DNA of 64,000 nucleotides from Paenibacillus sp. 19GGS1-52 (GCF_022369515.1 NZ_CP059724.1:3906001-3970000); one strand, 5' to 3'. Shown: positions 25,887 through 35,815, counted from the first letter of the stretch. Program-made: numbers and translations. Notes: generated by a model from the letters alone, not told the origin.

Positions 25887-26303
25887 CTATTCCATGTTCA
25901 GCATTTGCAACGTTTCTTGTACTCCAGAGTGTTTTTTCGCTTTTTGAAGACCACTTTTTAGCTCAGTCAGCCTATGTTTGGTCTGTTCCCTTTTAGCGAT
26001 TTCCAGATCAATACTAATGATCTTTCTGTCAATGACGGCCATAAAATCAGTAATATTGATACTACCGTCTGCTGATTGTATGAGTGCCTTTTTGATTTCC
26101 TTGAGTGTAAAGCCACAGCTTTTCGCATTCTGAATAAAAGTCAGCCGTTTCAGTACATCCTCTGTGTACAAGCGATAACCGGATGCAGATCGTGAAGGTG
26201 CAGGAAGAAGCCCGTGCTTCTCGTAATATCTTAGTGTTTCAATATTCACATTAGCCAACTTAGCTATTTCTCCCCGCAAATATTGGACCATTTTTAGCGC
26301 CAC
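25887..26303 (-). CDS. MerR-family transcriptional regulator
   Basis: 138 residues: an N-terminal MerR winged helix (RGEIAKLANVNIETLRYYEKHGLLPAPSR split over 10-38; motif LRYYEKHGLL) and a dimerisation coiled coil (about 85-130). There are no conserved metal-binding Cys pairs at the C-terminus, so it probably senses an organic effector or stress. Start uncertain: GTG at 26303 or ATG at 26291. It sits between the DUF4129 gene and the hydrolase and may control the latter. Confidence 0.85.
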   Translation of the reverse strand: MALKMVQYLRGEIAKLANVNIETLRYYEKHGLLPAPSRSASGYRLYTEDVLKRLTFIQNAKSCGFTLKEIKKALIQSADGSINITDFMAVIDRKIISIDLEIAKREQTKHRLTELKSGLQKAKKHSGVQETLQMLNME

Positions 26304-26313
26304 TACCTTCCCT

Positions 26314-27645
26314 CTACAACTTCAATTCCTTTTTCAAAGCTGTCACATCAGCTTCCGAAGGCTCCTCTTCACCGTATCTGACTTTCTCATACAGCTTAAG
26401 CAAATTATCCTGCGTTGTTACTGAATCTTTCTCTCCTTTATGCGTACGGTTCTTGAGGTCAGACCACTCCAGGATATCTGTTCTAGTCTCCATTGGAGTG
26501 AGATAGCGCTTCACTTCATAACCACTTTCGCTCTTTGAGCCCAGCCAGTGTCGATATAACCATCGGACGCGCTCGCGATTACTCTTCATCTGCTCCCAAC
26601 GATCCTGGCGGCCGCCCAGATTAAGCTTGGTACTCCAATAATCCTTAAGGCCTTGCACCGTCTTCTCCCAGGTGAATATATTCTTCTCTTCATCAAGAAA
26701 AGCATCATTCACCGTCGGATTTCGTTCCTTACGCAGCATTGACAGCAAGCGATCTATCGCTCTTCGCCAGATCCCGCTCGTATTTCTGTACAGATAGCGG
26801 AGGGCAAAGTAGGCTAAAGCTCCAAATATTAGTATTCCCAAGATATAAAAGGAGATATTAAGAATAGCCGCCAATAAGCCTGGTTCGTTGGCTGCAACTA
26901 GCGGTAGCTCTGGAGCAATCGGAGCTGGGGCATTTTGTTCGGGTGGTGGTGTTTCAGAGCCAGCAAACAAACTACTGATCCACCCTAAGATCATACGAGC
27001 GGTATTCCAGAGCAGCAGACCCATGAATTTTCCAGCGCCAGCAGCCAGTACAACAGCAGCAATTACTACGCAAATTACAAATAGTCGGTTATGCCGCAGC
27101 AGTCCTTTGGGCAATCGTGTGGATTCTCCAGAGAAGGAGCTGTAGCGCAAGTAATTACTATTCGACATAAATAAGGCCAGGACAAGACATAGACTGCCAC
27201 TCCAGTTTAATAACGTACTGCTGGCCTGCAAGTCTGGAATTCTATGGAAGACAATTGTAGCGATAAAATAGACAACAACACCCGCCCAATAGATTTTGAA
27301 ACGGTCAGGGCGTGAATCAGCAGTCATCCCTTGGTAGGTACAGATGAAACCAGCGACTATCAGCGGAATTCCTGCAATGGAAATACCGCTAGCAAGAGCT
27401 CCAAGAACAAGTCCCAGCCCCAGCGCAACTACCAGCTGCTTCCACTTAAGATTACAGTAATAGCGCAGAAATACACCAACCAAAGATAAAAGTGGCAGTA
27501 CATAGAGCCATGGCAGACCAGCCTGCTCAGGAAGTAAATATACCCGAAACAGAACCAAAAACGGCATATATAACAGCAGCTCTATTAAACAGAATAACCA
27601 GAGCTTAAAGGATAGTCGTAGATCATTTGTCTCTGGTAGCTTCAT
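26314..27645 (-). CDS. DUF4129-containing membrane protein
   Basis: 443 residues. At least seven hydrophobic helices in the N-terminal 290 residues, an eighth near 265-290 (ILNISFYILGILIFGALAYF), then a cytoplasmic or exposed DUF4129 domain with the family's LYEKVRYGEEEPSEADV ending. In many genomes this place in a MoxR-DUF58 operon is taken by a larger TgpA-like protein with a transglutaminase core between helices and DUF4129; that core (Cys-His-Asp) is absent here. Its start overlaps the DUF58 stop by 4 nt. Function of the trio is not settled. Confidence 0.8.
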   Translation of the reverse strand: MKLPETNDLRLSFKLWLFCLIELLLYMPFLVLFRVYLLPEQAGLPWLYVLPLLSLVGVFLRYYCNLKWKQLVVALGLGLVLGALASGISIAGIPLIVAGFICTYQGMTADSRPDRFKIYWAGVVVYFIATIVFHRIPDLQASSTLLNWSGSLCLVLALFMSNSNYLRYSSFSGESTRLPKGLLRHNRLFVICVVIAAVVLAAGAGKFMGLLLWNTARMILGWISSLFAGSETPPPEQNAPAPIAPELPLVAANEPGLLAAILNISFYILGILIFGALAYFALRYLYRNTSGIWRRAIDRLLSMLRKERNPTVNDAFLDEEKNIFTWEKTVQGLKDYWSTKLNLGGRQDRWEQMKSNRERVRWLYRHWLGSKSESGYEVKRYLTPMETRTDILEWSDLKNRTHKGEKDSVTTQDNLLKLYEKVRYGEEEPSEADVTALKKELKL

Positions 27646-28730
27646 GCGCTATCTCTCCCCTGCTCTGGAATATTCAGCCATTCCACGCCATTTCCCAGCT
27701 GACTCAGCTGTCCGGCGGCCATCTGCAGCTCTACTCCCTGATGACAACTAATGATTAGAAAATCAGTGTCTCGGATTCCCGATTCCGCCTGCAGCTCTAG
27801 CAGCCTGTTCATAGGCAGAGTTCTGTCCAGATTCAGCTTGGCCAGAAGCACCAGAATATCCTCAAGCTGAGACATCGGCTCTGCTTGAATCGGCTCTCTA
27901 GCCCCCCCATCATCGAGTCTTCCATTACTGATGAAGCCTGTCTCAATTCCATGCTGCAGTGCATATTCAGCTATCGTTGCCACATATCGAATGCCCAGCT
28001 CGATTCGTTCTATATCTGTTACAGTTCTCCACATGGAATCGCTAATCTCTACATTCAGGCAGATCACCAGCCGTGAATCGGCTGTGTAATCTTTCTTGTG
28101 CACCTGCATGCTGCCCGAACGGGCCGTGGCTTTCCAGTTCACCAATCCCATCGAGTCCCCTGAACTGTACTCGCGGATACCCGCGGTCAGGAATGGGTCC
28201 TCTACGATCCATCTTTTCACGGGTAGCTCACCTAACCAGCTATGAATGGGCAAAGGCAGCTCCTCTAAATCCAGGAGCACTGGGTAGACTAACAGTTCGA
28301 GCTGCAATGGGAAGGTTTTAGTATTACGGGTTAACCCAAAGAGATCACCGGTGGTCATGGTGACCGATTCCAGATGGTATAGCCCGCGCCGCTGACAGTT
28401 CACGAGATGGCGCCGTTTAATATGACGGTAAGCTCGGAGATAAAATAAGCTGATATGATTCTGATAAATTTCACCGGTGCTAATCCCCAGATTCTCCTGT
28501 CTTCCAAATTCCAACCCGCGGGCAATACTAGATTCCAGCCGCAGCCAAGGTAGAGGAAGGAGCTTCGCATTGACGATTTCTTCGACCATTTCAATGACTT
28601 CACCTTCGTAAGCGGCTTTCGTTGAGAAATAGCGGGAATAACTAACCCCCTTTAGCGCATTTCGTTGGTACACTGCGGAGATAAGCAGTAATAATATAAT
28701 CGTGCAGACAATGAACCAAGGCAAAGCCAT
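27642..28730 (-). CDS. DUF58-domain protein
   Basis: 362 residues. An N-terminal membrane helix (WFIVCTIILLLLISAVYQ) is followed by a beta-rich segment and the DUF58 signature REYSSGDSMGLVNWKATARSG (split; about 187-207), then a von Willebrand-like fold. DUF58 proteins are the partners of MoxR ATPases. It lies between moxR (3 bp gap) and the DUF4129 gene (4 bp overlap), so the three are co-translated. Confidence 0.9.
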   Translation of the reverse strand: MALPWFIVCTIILLLLISAVYQRNALKGVSYSRYFSTKAAYEGEVIEMVEEIVNAKLLPLPWLRLESSIARGLEFGRQENLGISTGEIYQNHISLFYLRAYRHIKRRHLVNCQRRGLYHLESVTMTTGDLFGLTRNTKTFPLQLELLVYPVLLDLEELPLPIHSWLGELPVKRWIVEDPFLTAGIREYSSGDSMGLVNWKATARSGSMQVHKKDYTADSRLVICLNVEISDSMWRTVTDIERIELGIRYVATIAEYALQHGIETGFISNGRLDDGGAREPIQAEPMSQLEDILVLLAKLNLDRTLPMNRLLELQAESGIRDTDFLIISCHQGVELQMAAGQLSQLGNGVEWLNIPEQGRDSA

Positions 28731-28733
28731 TGC

Positions 28734-29711
28734 TTAGTTCCCCCTTCCGCCTCTGAGGAGGGTTGAGGGTTCAGCCGGCACCTCCACCTCGCGAAGCACT
28801 TGCAGCACTATTTCTGCACCTTGATCCTCACGTGATTTCAATCCATGCTGCAAAAGAATACGATGGGCAAGTACAGCCACCGCCACCGCTTTGATATCAT
28901 CCGGTGTGACATATGCTCTACCTTGGAGTAGCGCATAACCTTGCGCAGATCTAAGCAAGGCTCCGCTCGCACGAGGACTTGCCCCTAATTTCACTGCCGT
29001 AGACTTCCGGGTAGCTTCCGTAATCCGGATAATATAGGCCAGTAAATCATCACTAATACTGACAGAAGCAGCGAAACGTTGCGCCTCCTGTATGTCTTGT
29101 CCATTCGCGACAGCAACCATATCTTCGAGTGGATTATTCTGGCGGAACCGCTGGAGAATATGGATACCTTCCTCGAATGAAGGATAACCTGTTGTTATTC
29201 GCATCAGGAAGCGGTCAAGCTGTGCCTCCGGTAGCGGAAAGGTTCCCTGATTATCTATCGGATTCTGTGTGGCAATAACCAGAAACGGTGCTTCCAGCCC
29301 GTGCGTTACACCATCAATGGTGATCTGTCGCTCTTCCATACTCTCCAGCAGTGCTGATTGTGTTCGCGGTGTTGCACGGTTGATCTCATCAGCAAGTAAG
29401 AGGTTGGCAAAAACGGGACCAGGGCGGAATTGGAACTCACCTAACTTCTGATTATAGTAGTTAATTCCACTTAAATCGGAAGGCAGCAAATCCGGTGTAA
29501 ATTGAATTCGCTTGAAGGAGCAATTTAGCGAGCGGGCGAGCGCCTTGGCCAGCAGTGTTTTACCCGTGCCGGGCACATCTTCCAATAGAACATGACCGTT
29601 TGCGAGGAGCGCAGTTAATAGCAGATCCACTCCATCTTTTTTACCGACAATGACTTTGGCCAGATTGGCCCTGATAGATTCAATAAGTTCCGTTACCTCT
29701 TGAAGATTCAT
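28734..29711 (-). CDS. MoxR-family AAA+ ATPase
   Basis: 325 residues: Walker A GTGKTLLAKA, Walker B LLLADEINRA, sensor ATQNP and the arginine-finger region of MoxR proteins. These ATPases act as chaperones that mature or activate partner proteins, usually with a DUF58 protein. It is first in the operon. I use the ATG at 29711; neither it nor the GTG at 29723 has a good ribosome binding site. Confidence 0.92.
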   Translation of the reverse strand: MNLQEVTELIESIRANLAKVIVGKKDGVDLLLTALLANGHVLLEDVPGTGKTLLAKALARSLNCSFKRIQFTPDLLPSDLSGINYYNQKLGEFQFRPGPVFANLLLADEINRATPRTQSALLESMEERQITIDGVTHGLEAPFLVIATQNPIDNQGTFPLPEAQLDRFLMRITTGYPSFEEGIHILQRFRQNNPLEDMVAVANGQDIQEAQRFAASVSISDDLLAYIIRITEATRKSTAVKLGASPRASGALLRSAQGYALLQGRAYVTPDDIKAVAVAVLAHRILLQHGLKSREDQGAEIVLQVLREVEVPAEPSTLLRGGRGN

Positions 29712-29815
29712 TAAGAAGAACACCGTCCGTTTCTGAAGAAAGGATATGTATATAATAATTTAATCATAACAGAAAGCGTATCCAAAATATAACTCCCCAA
29801 ATAACAACAGCTGCT

Positions 29816-30913
29816 TCAGCGCGTCGTTTTATTCTCTTTTTTTCGAAATCGCAGGAAGGCTATGATCGTGTAATAGACGGGGATGCATTCTATAATGAGC
29901 CATAGAATAACAACTGTAAAAGAATTGTATTGTTTGAAATAGGTAGCAAGATTGCGGGAGTAATAATAGGCTATTGCTATTGAAATCACAGTTAGGCCAG
30001 GAATCAGGTACTTTTTGCCTCTTCCTTTAGTTAGATAGGAGGCACATCTGAATGCGACATAAATTAGGAAGGAACTGTGAATAAACATGGAGGATGACCA
30101 TAATCCAATTAATAGAGGATCAGAGTTTCCTAGCAGATCATCAAACGAAGAACTACGGATCATCTCCAAAAAAGGATATTGCAGCTCCTGGCCCAAACGA
30201 GGGCCGAAATTAAGCAAGGTCAGCATCCAGCCGATCAAGATGGTTAAGAATACACAGATCCCGGCAAGCATCAATCTCTTCAGCATTTTAATTTCTATTT
30301 TCAAATCCGGCGCCACAAATAAAAATACCACCCATTCGGCAAACCATGTCATCACCATAATGGAGTCTTTGATAGCTAATCCCGGATCATGGTAATGCAA
30401 GAACGCAGGCAGCATATTAAAGTCCGCTCCAGGAATGAACAAATAGAATGTAAAGGTAATCGCAATTATAAATATCAAGAAAATCCCATCTGACATATAC
30501 ACTATCGTAGAGAACCCAAGACTTGCCGTATACATAATGACTAGCCCAATAACACATTGAATGAATAAAGGCGGAGTGCCTCTTAAGTAATTCGAAGCGA
30601 AAAATAAAACAAAATTCTCGATATCAAAGGAGGCATAGTATACACACCAGCTTAATAGCAGGACAAGCATGAATTTATGCACCCATTTGCCAACGATATC
30701 TTTACCAAAGCTTACCCATGCCTGATCCGACTTCAACTTGCCCAAATGGATCGTAAACCATAATACAATCAGACTTAATCCACAGCCTACAAATAAAGAA
30801 ATCCAACCTTGATAAGAAGAGCTTGTGATAATGGTCGGAATGAGAAAAATTGTGGTTTGAGAGCTGAAGTAAATCAATGTGAAACGAAATAATTGCCATT
30901 TCGATGTACGCAT
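29816..30913 (-). CDS. gerAB: Spore germinant receptor subunit B (GerAB/GerKB family)
   Basis: 365 residues with about ten membrane helices, of the amino acid-permease-like endospore germination family. It lies in the inner spore membrane, binds or conducts the germinant, and forms a receptor with the A and C subunits upstream. N-terminus WQLFRFTLIYFSSQTTIFL. It is the last gene of the operon, in the order A-C-B rather than the more common A-B-C. Confidence 0.9.
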   Translation of the reverse strand: MRTSKWQLFRFTLIYFSSQTTIFLIPTIITSSSYQGWISLFVGCGLSLIVLWFTIHLGKLKSDQAWVSFGKDIVGKWVHKFMLVLLLSWCVYYASFDIENFVLFFASNYLRGTPPLFIQCVIGLVIMYTASLGFSTIVYMSDGIFLIFIIAITFTFYLFIPGADFNMLPAFLHYHDPGLAIKDSIMVMTWFAEWVVFLFVAPDLKIEIKMLKRLMLAGICVFLTILIGWMLTLLNFGPRLGQELQYPFLEMIRSSSFDDLLGNSDPLLIGLWSSSMFIHSSFLIYVAFRCASYLTKGRGKKYLIPGLTVISIAIAYYYSRNLATYFKQYNSFTVVILWLIIECIPVYYTIIAFLRFRKKENKTTR

Positions 30914-30934
30914 AATTTCTCCCTTCTTCTAAGG

Positions 30935-32083
30935 TTATTTCTCAGTTCCAAAATCATCAATTTGAAAATCCGCTGTAACCTTTATATCAGCGTCATGAGC
31001 ATAATAATCGTCCCACTGTTCACGAAGCTTTTCCCATTTCTTCGGATAATTCCACTCCATGAGCAAGCCAAGATGTAGAACATCACTGCCCGCTTCTTGA
31101 GTTTTTTGAATTGCTTTTGCTACATCTTTAGATACTATATTCTGAAGTGTAGTCACTATTAAGCGTTCCTCATCTTCCAGGTTTGTGTTCTTAAAGTCTT
31201 TCTTATAGATGATACTAGTCCTTCCCTTCAACTGCACCTTGAAGACAGGCCCATTCTTAGACATAGTTACATGCTTCGAAGATTTGGCGCTAACAAAAAT
31301 AGCTGTAGCAGCCCCCTTACCATCATTCCAAGTTATGGAATAAAGCGGATACTTGAGAAGACCCTCAGCCCAAGCAAGTGCCTTGCTTTCCTTAATCTTG
31401 AGTGTTCCCCTCATCTTCGTTTTATTAAATAACATTGCTCCTTGTATTCCTGCCCAAAACTCCGGCTTCCCTTGTTCACTCACCTCCGATTTCTGGCCAA
31501 AGGAAAGATAGGTCATAGCAAAACCCATCCCAGAAGCTTCAGCTAATAAGCAATCCTTTACGGTGGTATCAAACATAAATTTCTCTGCAGCGAATTCCAT
31601 CAACACTTGTGAGGGCTGCTGTTCGAAAATAGGTGTCAATTGCGTGATTTCCTTGGCGTTCCCTGGACTTGCCATTATATAGGTTCCCAGAGGGAACCCA
31701 GGGTCTCTTTTGAACCATTCCAGTAACTCACTAATTCCCTGCTTCGCATACTCTTTCCCTATCACAACTACTTTGATATGAGCAAGATTGATCTGACGGG
31801 TAAGATCCTTTTGAATCAAGCTTATGGCCTCCGGCAATGTAGCCGCTGTCTTCGAAACTGTAGCATAGCTTTTTCCGTCTCCACTTCCACTTCCTGCCTG
31901 CTGTCCGGACATCAGTCGATTGGGTAATGGCGCACTAATCGTAATCTCAACCGTTCCCGGTTCCTTACCAGAATCAATATATAGGCCGTAGACGAAGATT
32001 AATTCATCAAGCTCTACTTTGGACCAACACCCAGTGAGAGTTACCAGCAGCATCAGAATAAGTCCTAGCTTCAGAGTTCTCAT
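30935..32083 (-). CDS. gerAC: Spore germinant receptor lipoprotein subunit C (GerAC family)
   Basis: 382 residues. A signal peptide with lipobox LTGC lipidates Cys19 (CWSKVELDELIFVYG follows, the family's CW.. start). The three-domain Ger(x)C fold extends to the end. It is anchored at the outer face of the inner spore membrane. The ATG overlaps the gerAA stop (ATGA), so translation is coupled. Confidence 0.93.
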   Translation of the reverse strand: MRTLKLGLILMLLVTLTGCWSKVELDELIFVYGLYIDSGKEPGTVEITISAPLPNRLMSGQQAGSGSGDGKSYATVSKTAATLPEAISLIQKDLTRQINLAHIKVVVIGKEYAKQGISELLEWFKRDPGFPLGTYIMASPGNAKEITQLTPIFEQQPSQVLMEFAAEKFMFDTTVKDCLLAEASGMGFAMTYLSFGQKSEVSEQGKPEFWAGIQGAMLFNKTKMRGTLKIKESKALAWAEGLLKYPLYSITWNDGKGAATAIFVSAKSSKHVTMSKNGPVFKVQLKGRTSIIYKKDFKNTNLEDEERLIVTTLQNIVSKDVAKAIQKTQEAGSDVLHLGLLMEWNYPKKWEKLREQWDDYYAHDADIKVTADFQIDDFGTEK

Positions 32084-33525
32084 TTTTTGCCCTTTCTCCT
32101 TACATTCCTATTGGTATAGGCCGAGCTGCGCTTGTCCATAAGCGTGGTTGGAACACGAAATAAGGTATCCTTCCAATCCTGAAAAATAAGCGGGGCAACC
32201 GGTTGTAAATAGGGGGTACCAAACGATTTGAGGTTAGCTAAATGACCATAAATAACAAAGGCCGCGGCGAATACACCGATCAAGCCCATCATTCCACCTA
32301 ATAACAGCAACACAAAACGGAGCAATCTAAAGGTCAGACCCAGCTCCAAATGGGGGATAATATAGGAAGCAATACCCGTAATGGAAACCACAATAACCAT
32401 TGGAGCCGAGACAATCCCGGCCTGTACAGCTGCTTGACCAATAACGATGCCGCCAATAATGGAGACGGTCTGTCCAACAGGTTTGGGGATTCGTGTCCCA
32501 GCTTCTCGTAAAGCCTCAAAGGTAAGCTCCATGATGATAGCCTCCGTTAAAGCTGAGAAGGGAATGTTTTCCCTGGCAGAAGCAATGGTTATCAAGAGGT
32601 TGGAGGGAATGATCTCGGAATGAAAGGTTGTAATCGCCACATAAAGCGAAGGAAGAATCATCGAAATAATGGAGAAAAAGAAGCGTACCAACCGAATCCA
32701 GCTCCCTGCATAGAAGCTCTGATAATAATCCTCGGAGGACTGCAGCAGCGAAAAAAAAGTAGTTGGCATAAGTAAGGTGGAGGGCGTACCATCCTGTAAT
32801 ATTCCGATTCGTCCTTCCATTAATGATGCAGCGACAGAATCGGGACGTTCCGTATATTGATAAAGGGGGAACGGGGAGAAGTTGCTATGCCTCAAATACT
32901 CCGCCAAATAGCTGATACCCAGAATACCGTCCGTGTTGATTCCCTGGAGCGTCTCATCAATTTCGGCTAGAACTTCAGGCTTATATAAACCCTCAATATA
33001 AACCACATAAACATCTGTTTTTGTATATTTCCCGATAGTATAATGCTTTGTCTTTAAGTCAGGGTGCTTGATTCTATGCCGAAGCAGAGACAGATTGCTT
33101 TCGATATCTTCGATAAAGGCCTCTTGGGGGCCAATAACAACCAGCTCATTCTGTGATTGAGAGACGGCTCTTTTCTGATATTGGCTTATTTCAAAATAAT
33201 AAACAAATGGCAGTTCTTCAATACACAACAACGCATTGCCAGCAACAATGAGATCCGCTGCTTTCTGTGCATCATAAGCTTTAATATAAGGGATAGAAAA
33301 AGCGGAACCCTGATCAAGACGCTCCAAAAAGTTCGGCCATTTATGGTCTGCAATTGCCTCTGCTTTTAACGCCGCAGTAATATTCTCATGCAAACTTCGA
33401 GTATCTACAATGGATGGAATGTACATTAAAAGACAAGAATGCTCATGCACCTGAATAGACTGATATACGGCATCACTACAGCCTGCCAATTGTCCTTTAA
33501 TAACCTCAAGCATATTTCCCGACAT
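32080..33525 (-). CDS. gerAA: Spore germinant receptor subunit A (GerAA family)
   Basis: 481 residues with the soluble N-terminal domains of GerA (about 1-230; IGPQEAFIEDIESNLSLLRHRI is typical), followed by four to five membrane helices and a short tail. FTEALRE-like and PKPVGQTVSIIGGIVIGQAAV segments match the family. I start at 33525 where GGAGGTGA precedes the ATG; a longer ATG at 33561 is less supported. First gene of the receptor operon, behind a sigma-G-like promoter. Confidence 0.93.
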   Translation of the reverse strand: MSGNMLEVIKGQLAGCSDAVYQSIQVHEHSCLLMYIPSIVDTRSLHENITAALKAEAIADHKWPNFLERLDQGSAFSIPYIKAYDAQKAADLIVAGNALLCIEELPFVYYFEISQYQKRAVSQSQNELVVIGPQEAFIEDIESNLSLLRHRIKHPDLKTKHYTIGKYTKTDVYVVYIEGLYKPEVLAEIDETLQGINTDGILGISYLAEYLRHSNFSPFPLYQYTERPDSVAASLMEGRIGILQDGTPSTLLMPTTFFSLLQSSEDYYQSFYAGSWIRLVRFFFSIISMILPSLYVAITTFHSEIIPSNLLITIASARENIPFSALTEAIIMELTFEALREAGTRIPKPVGQTVSIIGGIVIGQAAVQAGIVSAPMVIVVSITGIASYIIPHLELGLTFRLLRFVLLLLGGMMGLIGVFAAAFVIYGHLANLKSFGTPYLQPVAPLIFQDWKDTLFRVPTTLMDKRSSAYTNRNVRRKGKK

Positions 33526-33562
33526 TCCTGTCACCTCCATCAAAGTAACTCTAAATCTCACT

Positions 33563-33591
33563 TAGTTTGCCATTCTGATGCCAAATTATAC
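33563..33591 (-). promoter_or_regulatory. Sigma-G/F-like promoter of the ger operon
   Basis: On the minus strand GTATA (33587-33591), 17 nt, then CAAACTA (33563-33569), close to the forespore consensus GHATR and CATNHTA. It lies about 40 bp before gerAA, as expected for a forespore-expressed receptor. Confidence 0.5.
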
Positions 33592-33615
33592 TCCCGCTAC
33601 CTCTAAATACAGCAA

Positions 33616-33644
33616 CAAGGAACCGGCGCAGGGCCGATTCCTTG
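33616..33644 (-). terminator. Hairpin terminator behind the aldo/keto reductase
   Basis: CAAGGAAcCGG pairs with CCGaTTCCTTG; one mismatch. The downstream tract TTGCTGTATTT on the minus strand is only moderately U-rich. Confidence 0.55.
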
Positions 33645-33670
33645 TAGGTAAAGTGAATTTTCAATTCCAG

Positions 33671-34654
33671 TTAATTTAATCCGCCAATTACCGGATGCGG
33701 TACATAAGACTCTTCCAAACGTTGAATTTCAACTGCACTAAGCTGAAGCTCGACGGCCTGTACTGCATCCTCAAGATGATGCATCTTTGTTGCTCCGATA
33801 ATCGGGGCAGTTATAGGCTGCTTCTGCAGGACCCAAGCCAAGGCAATCTGTGCGCGTGGAACGCCACGTTCCTCAGCGATTTCCTTCACTCTCAAAGCAA
33901 CGAGTCGATCTGCTTCATCTGTTCTGGAATAGAGCATTTTGCCAAATTCATCCGTTTCGGAGCGGGAGCTTGTCTCTTCCCAATCTCTAGTCAGCCGACC
34001 ACGTGCAAGTGGACTCCAAGGTATAACTCCAATACCTTCTGCTGCACACAGTGGCAACATTTCACGTTCCTCTTCACGGTACAACAGGTTCACATAGTTT
34101 TGCATAGAGACAAAACGGGTCCAGCCATTTCGCTCTGCTGTATGTAGAGCCTTAAGAAACTGCCAGGCATACATGGAGGAAGCGCCAATATAGCGAGCCT
34201 TGCCGGACTTAACAACATCATGCAAAGCTTCCATCGTCTCTTCAATTGGGGTTTCATTGTCCCAGCGATGGATCTGATACAGGTCCACATAATCGGTTCC
34301 TAAACGTTTAAGACTGTGGTCAATTTCGCTTAAGATCACCTTGCGTGACAGTCCTCCACCGTTAGGTCCCGGACGCATACGGCCGTGCACTTTGGTAGCA
34401 ATAACCACCTCATCCCTAGCAGCGAAATCCTTCAAGGCGCGGCCGACAATCTCTTCGCTTGTCCCGTCGGAATAAATATTGGCCGTATCAAAAAAATTAA
34501 TGCCCAGTTCAAGCGCTTTTTGAATAAAAGGCCGACTCAGTTCTTCATTCAACGTCCAGGCATGCGCTCCACGTTCAGGAATACCATAGCTCATACAGCC
34601 AAGGCATATCCGCGATACATCCAGACCGGTTGAGCCCAGTTTCACATATTTCAT
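33671..34654 (-). CDS. Aldo/keto reductase
   Basis: 327 residues, an NADPH-dependent reductase of carbonyl compounds with a TIM barrel. The catalytic tetrad is intact: Asp and Tyr in FFDTANIYSDG, Lys in VIATKVHGR, His in LYQIHRWD. The C-terminal cofactor-binding GATKMHHLEDAV is present. It resembles the YdbC/IolS-type group. The start at 34654 (MKYVKLGSTGLDVSRICLG) follows GAGAGGGGG; the ATG at 34696 would add an unlikely hydrophobic extension. Single-gene unit. Confidence 0.92.
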   Translation of the reverse strand: MKYVKLGSTGLDVSRICLGCMSYGIPERGAHAWTLNEELSRPFIQKALELGINFFDTANIYSDGTSEEIVGRALKDFAARDEVVIATKVHGRMRPGPNGGGLSRKVILSEIDHSLKRLGTDYVDLYQIHRWDNETPIEETMEALHDVVKSGKARYIGASSMYAWQFLKALHTAERNGWTRFVSMQNYVNLLYREEEREMLPLCAAEGIGVIPWSPLARGRLTRDWEETSSRSETDEFGKMLYSRTDEADRLVALRVKEIAEERGVPRAQIALAWVLQKQPITAPIIGATKMHHLEDAVQAVELQLSAVEIQRLEESYVPHPVIGGLN

Positions 34655-34744
34655 GATTAACAGCCCCCTCTCTATAAACGAAAAATAAAATAACATTCGT
34701 TTATAGTATAGCGCCGTTGCAGCGGAATTAAAAATAGGAGGTAG

Positions 34745-35605
34745 CTAACTCTGTATCAATGGCTTTAGAGTTACCAGTAGCGCCTGCAATTGCTCAGAGC
34801 ACTGCTCATACATTTGCTTGGCCGCTTTATTTTCCGTAGATAGACTGAACATTTCCAGATCTGCTTCACATTTTTTTAGCAAAGCATATAGTTGTGGTTT
34901 TTCTTGAGGCTGAGGCACCTCTACTTTGTCTGCATATAAGTCTACGGTTAGTTCACCGTAAGAATCTACCTGGCCCAGAAATACATTCTCGACGGTAAAA
35001 CCAAGCTTATCCAGCTGCCCCTGCAGCCAGCCACGAGTCAGGCCCAGAGTATCCAGTGGTTCATCCAGAACCTTGCCGTCCATAATGACAGCTTGCGTTT
35101 CCTGCTCCGGTGCTACCTTAACTCCAAGATGTTTTGGTGTCAGCGGTTGATTTTCCCGCGTAAGCAACACGTTGATGGCTCCGTCCGACTCCATAATCGC
35201 AAACTCGACATCCGCTACTTTGAACACATCTTTCTTGCGCAATTCCTCCAGTAATTCATCGGTAGTAAGGCGCTCTTTCTTCATATTATCTTCTAGGATC
35301 TTTCCGTCTTTAATCAATACTGTTGCTTTGAAATCAATAAAGTCCCGCGCCTTTTTACTTTTGATCTGTAAAAATTCAATTCCATAGGAGAAAGCTACCC
35401 AGACAAGCAGTGCAATGACCCCCAAATGCCAAGTCTTATCCGTATCCAGAGACACATATGCGGCTATGCTTCCGAGGGTAATCCCTGTAATATACTCAAA
35501 GAACGAAAGCTGTGAAACCTGTCTTTTTCCCAGCAATTTCGTTAAAAAGAAAAGTGCAACCACCGCGAACATGGTTCGCAAAATAACCTCTACCCATTCT
35601 GGCAT
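34745..35605 (-). CDS. DUF421 (YetF-family) membrane protein with a DUF1657-like tail
   Basis: 286 residues. Three N-terminal membrane helices are followed by the two DUF421 cytosolic subdomains (LLGKRQVSQLSFFEYITGIT; VLIKDGKILEDNMKKERLT; LTRGWLQGQLDKLGF). After residue 240 the tail LLKKCEADLEMFSLSTENKA matches the stand-alone DUF1657 protein encoded next door (LKSAQASLEQFAMETQNQDA): same spacing of L, A, LE, F, T, N and AK. I start at 35605, where AAAGGAGGT precedes the ATG at 8 nt. DUF421 and DUF1657 genes often occur together in sporulation-linked loci such as spoVA2mob. Confidence 0.85.
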   Translation of the reverse strand: MPEWVEVILRTMFAVVALFFLTKLLGKRQVSQLSFFEYITGITLGSIAAYVSLDTDKTWHLGVIALLVWVAFSYGIEFLQIKSKKARDFIDFKATVLIKDGKILEDNMKKERLTTDELLEELRKKDVFKVADVEFAIMESDGAINVLLTRENQPLTPKHLGVKVAPEQETQAVIMDGKVLDEPLDTLGLTRGWLQGQLDKLGFTVENVFLGQVDSYGELTVDLYADKVEVPQPQEKPQLYALLKKCEADLEMFSLSTENKAAKQMYEQCSEQLQALLVTLKPLIQS

Positions 35606-35778
35606 TCCAATAAACCTCCTTTTATTAATCCTGCTAATCATTAACACTCATTATTTGTCAAAGAAGATCAGATCAACCCACAATTCCACTTCTTATTTAT
35701 GGAAAAATCCATGCAGTCGGAAATTGGGATATATTACCTGATTGACGGCCGTAGCTCATGTAGATAATAGTAAGCGTT

Positions 35779-35785
35779 CATACTA
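35779..35785 (+). promoter_or_regulatory. Possible forespore-type -10 of the DUF1657 gene
   Basis: CATACTA, the exact sigma-F/G -10 consensus, lies 30 bp before the start. A matching -35 (CATGTA 16 nt upstream) is weak. Confidence 0.35.
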
Positions 35786-35815
35786 GAACTACCAAAATAA
35801 AGGAGGAAAACTTAA

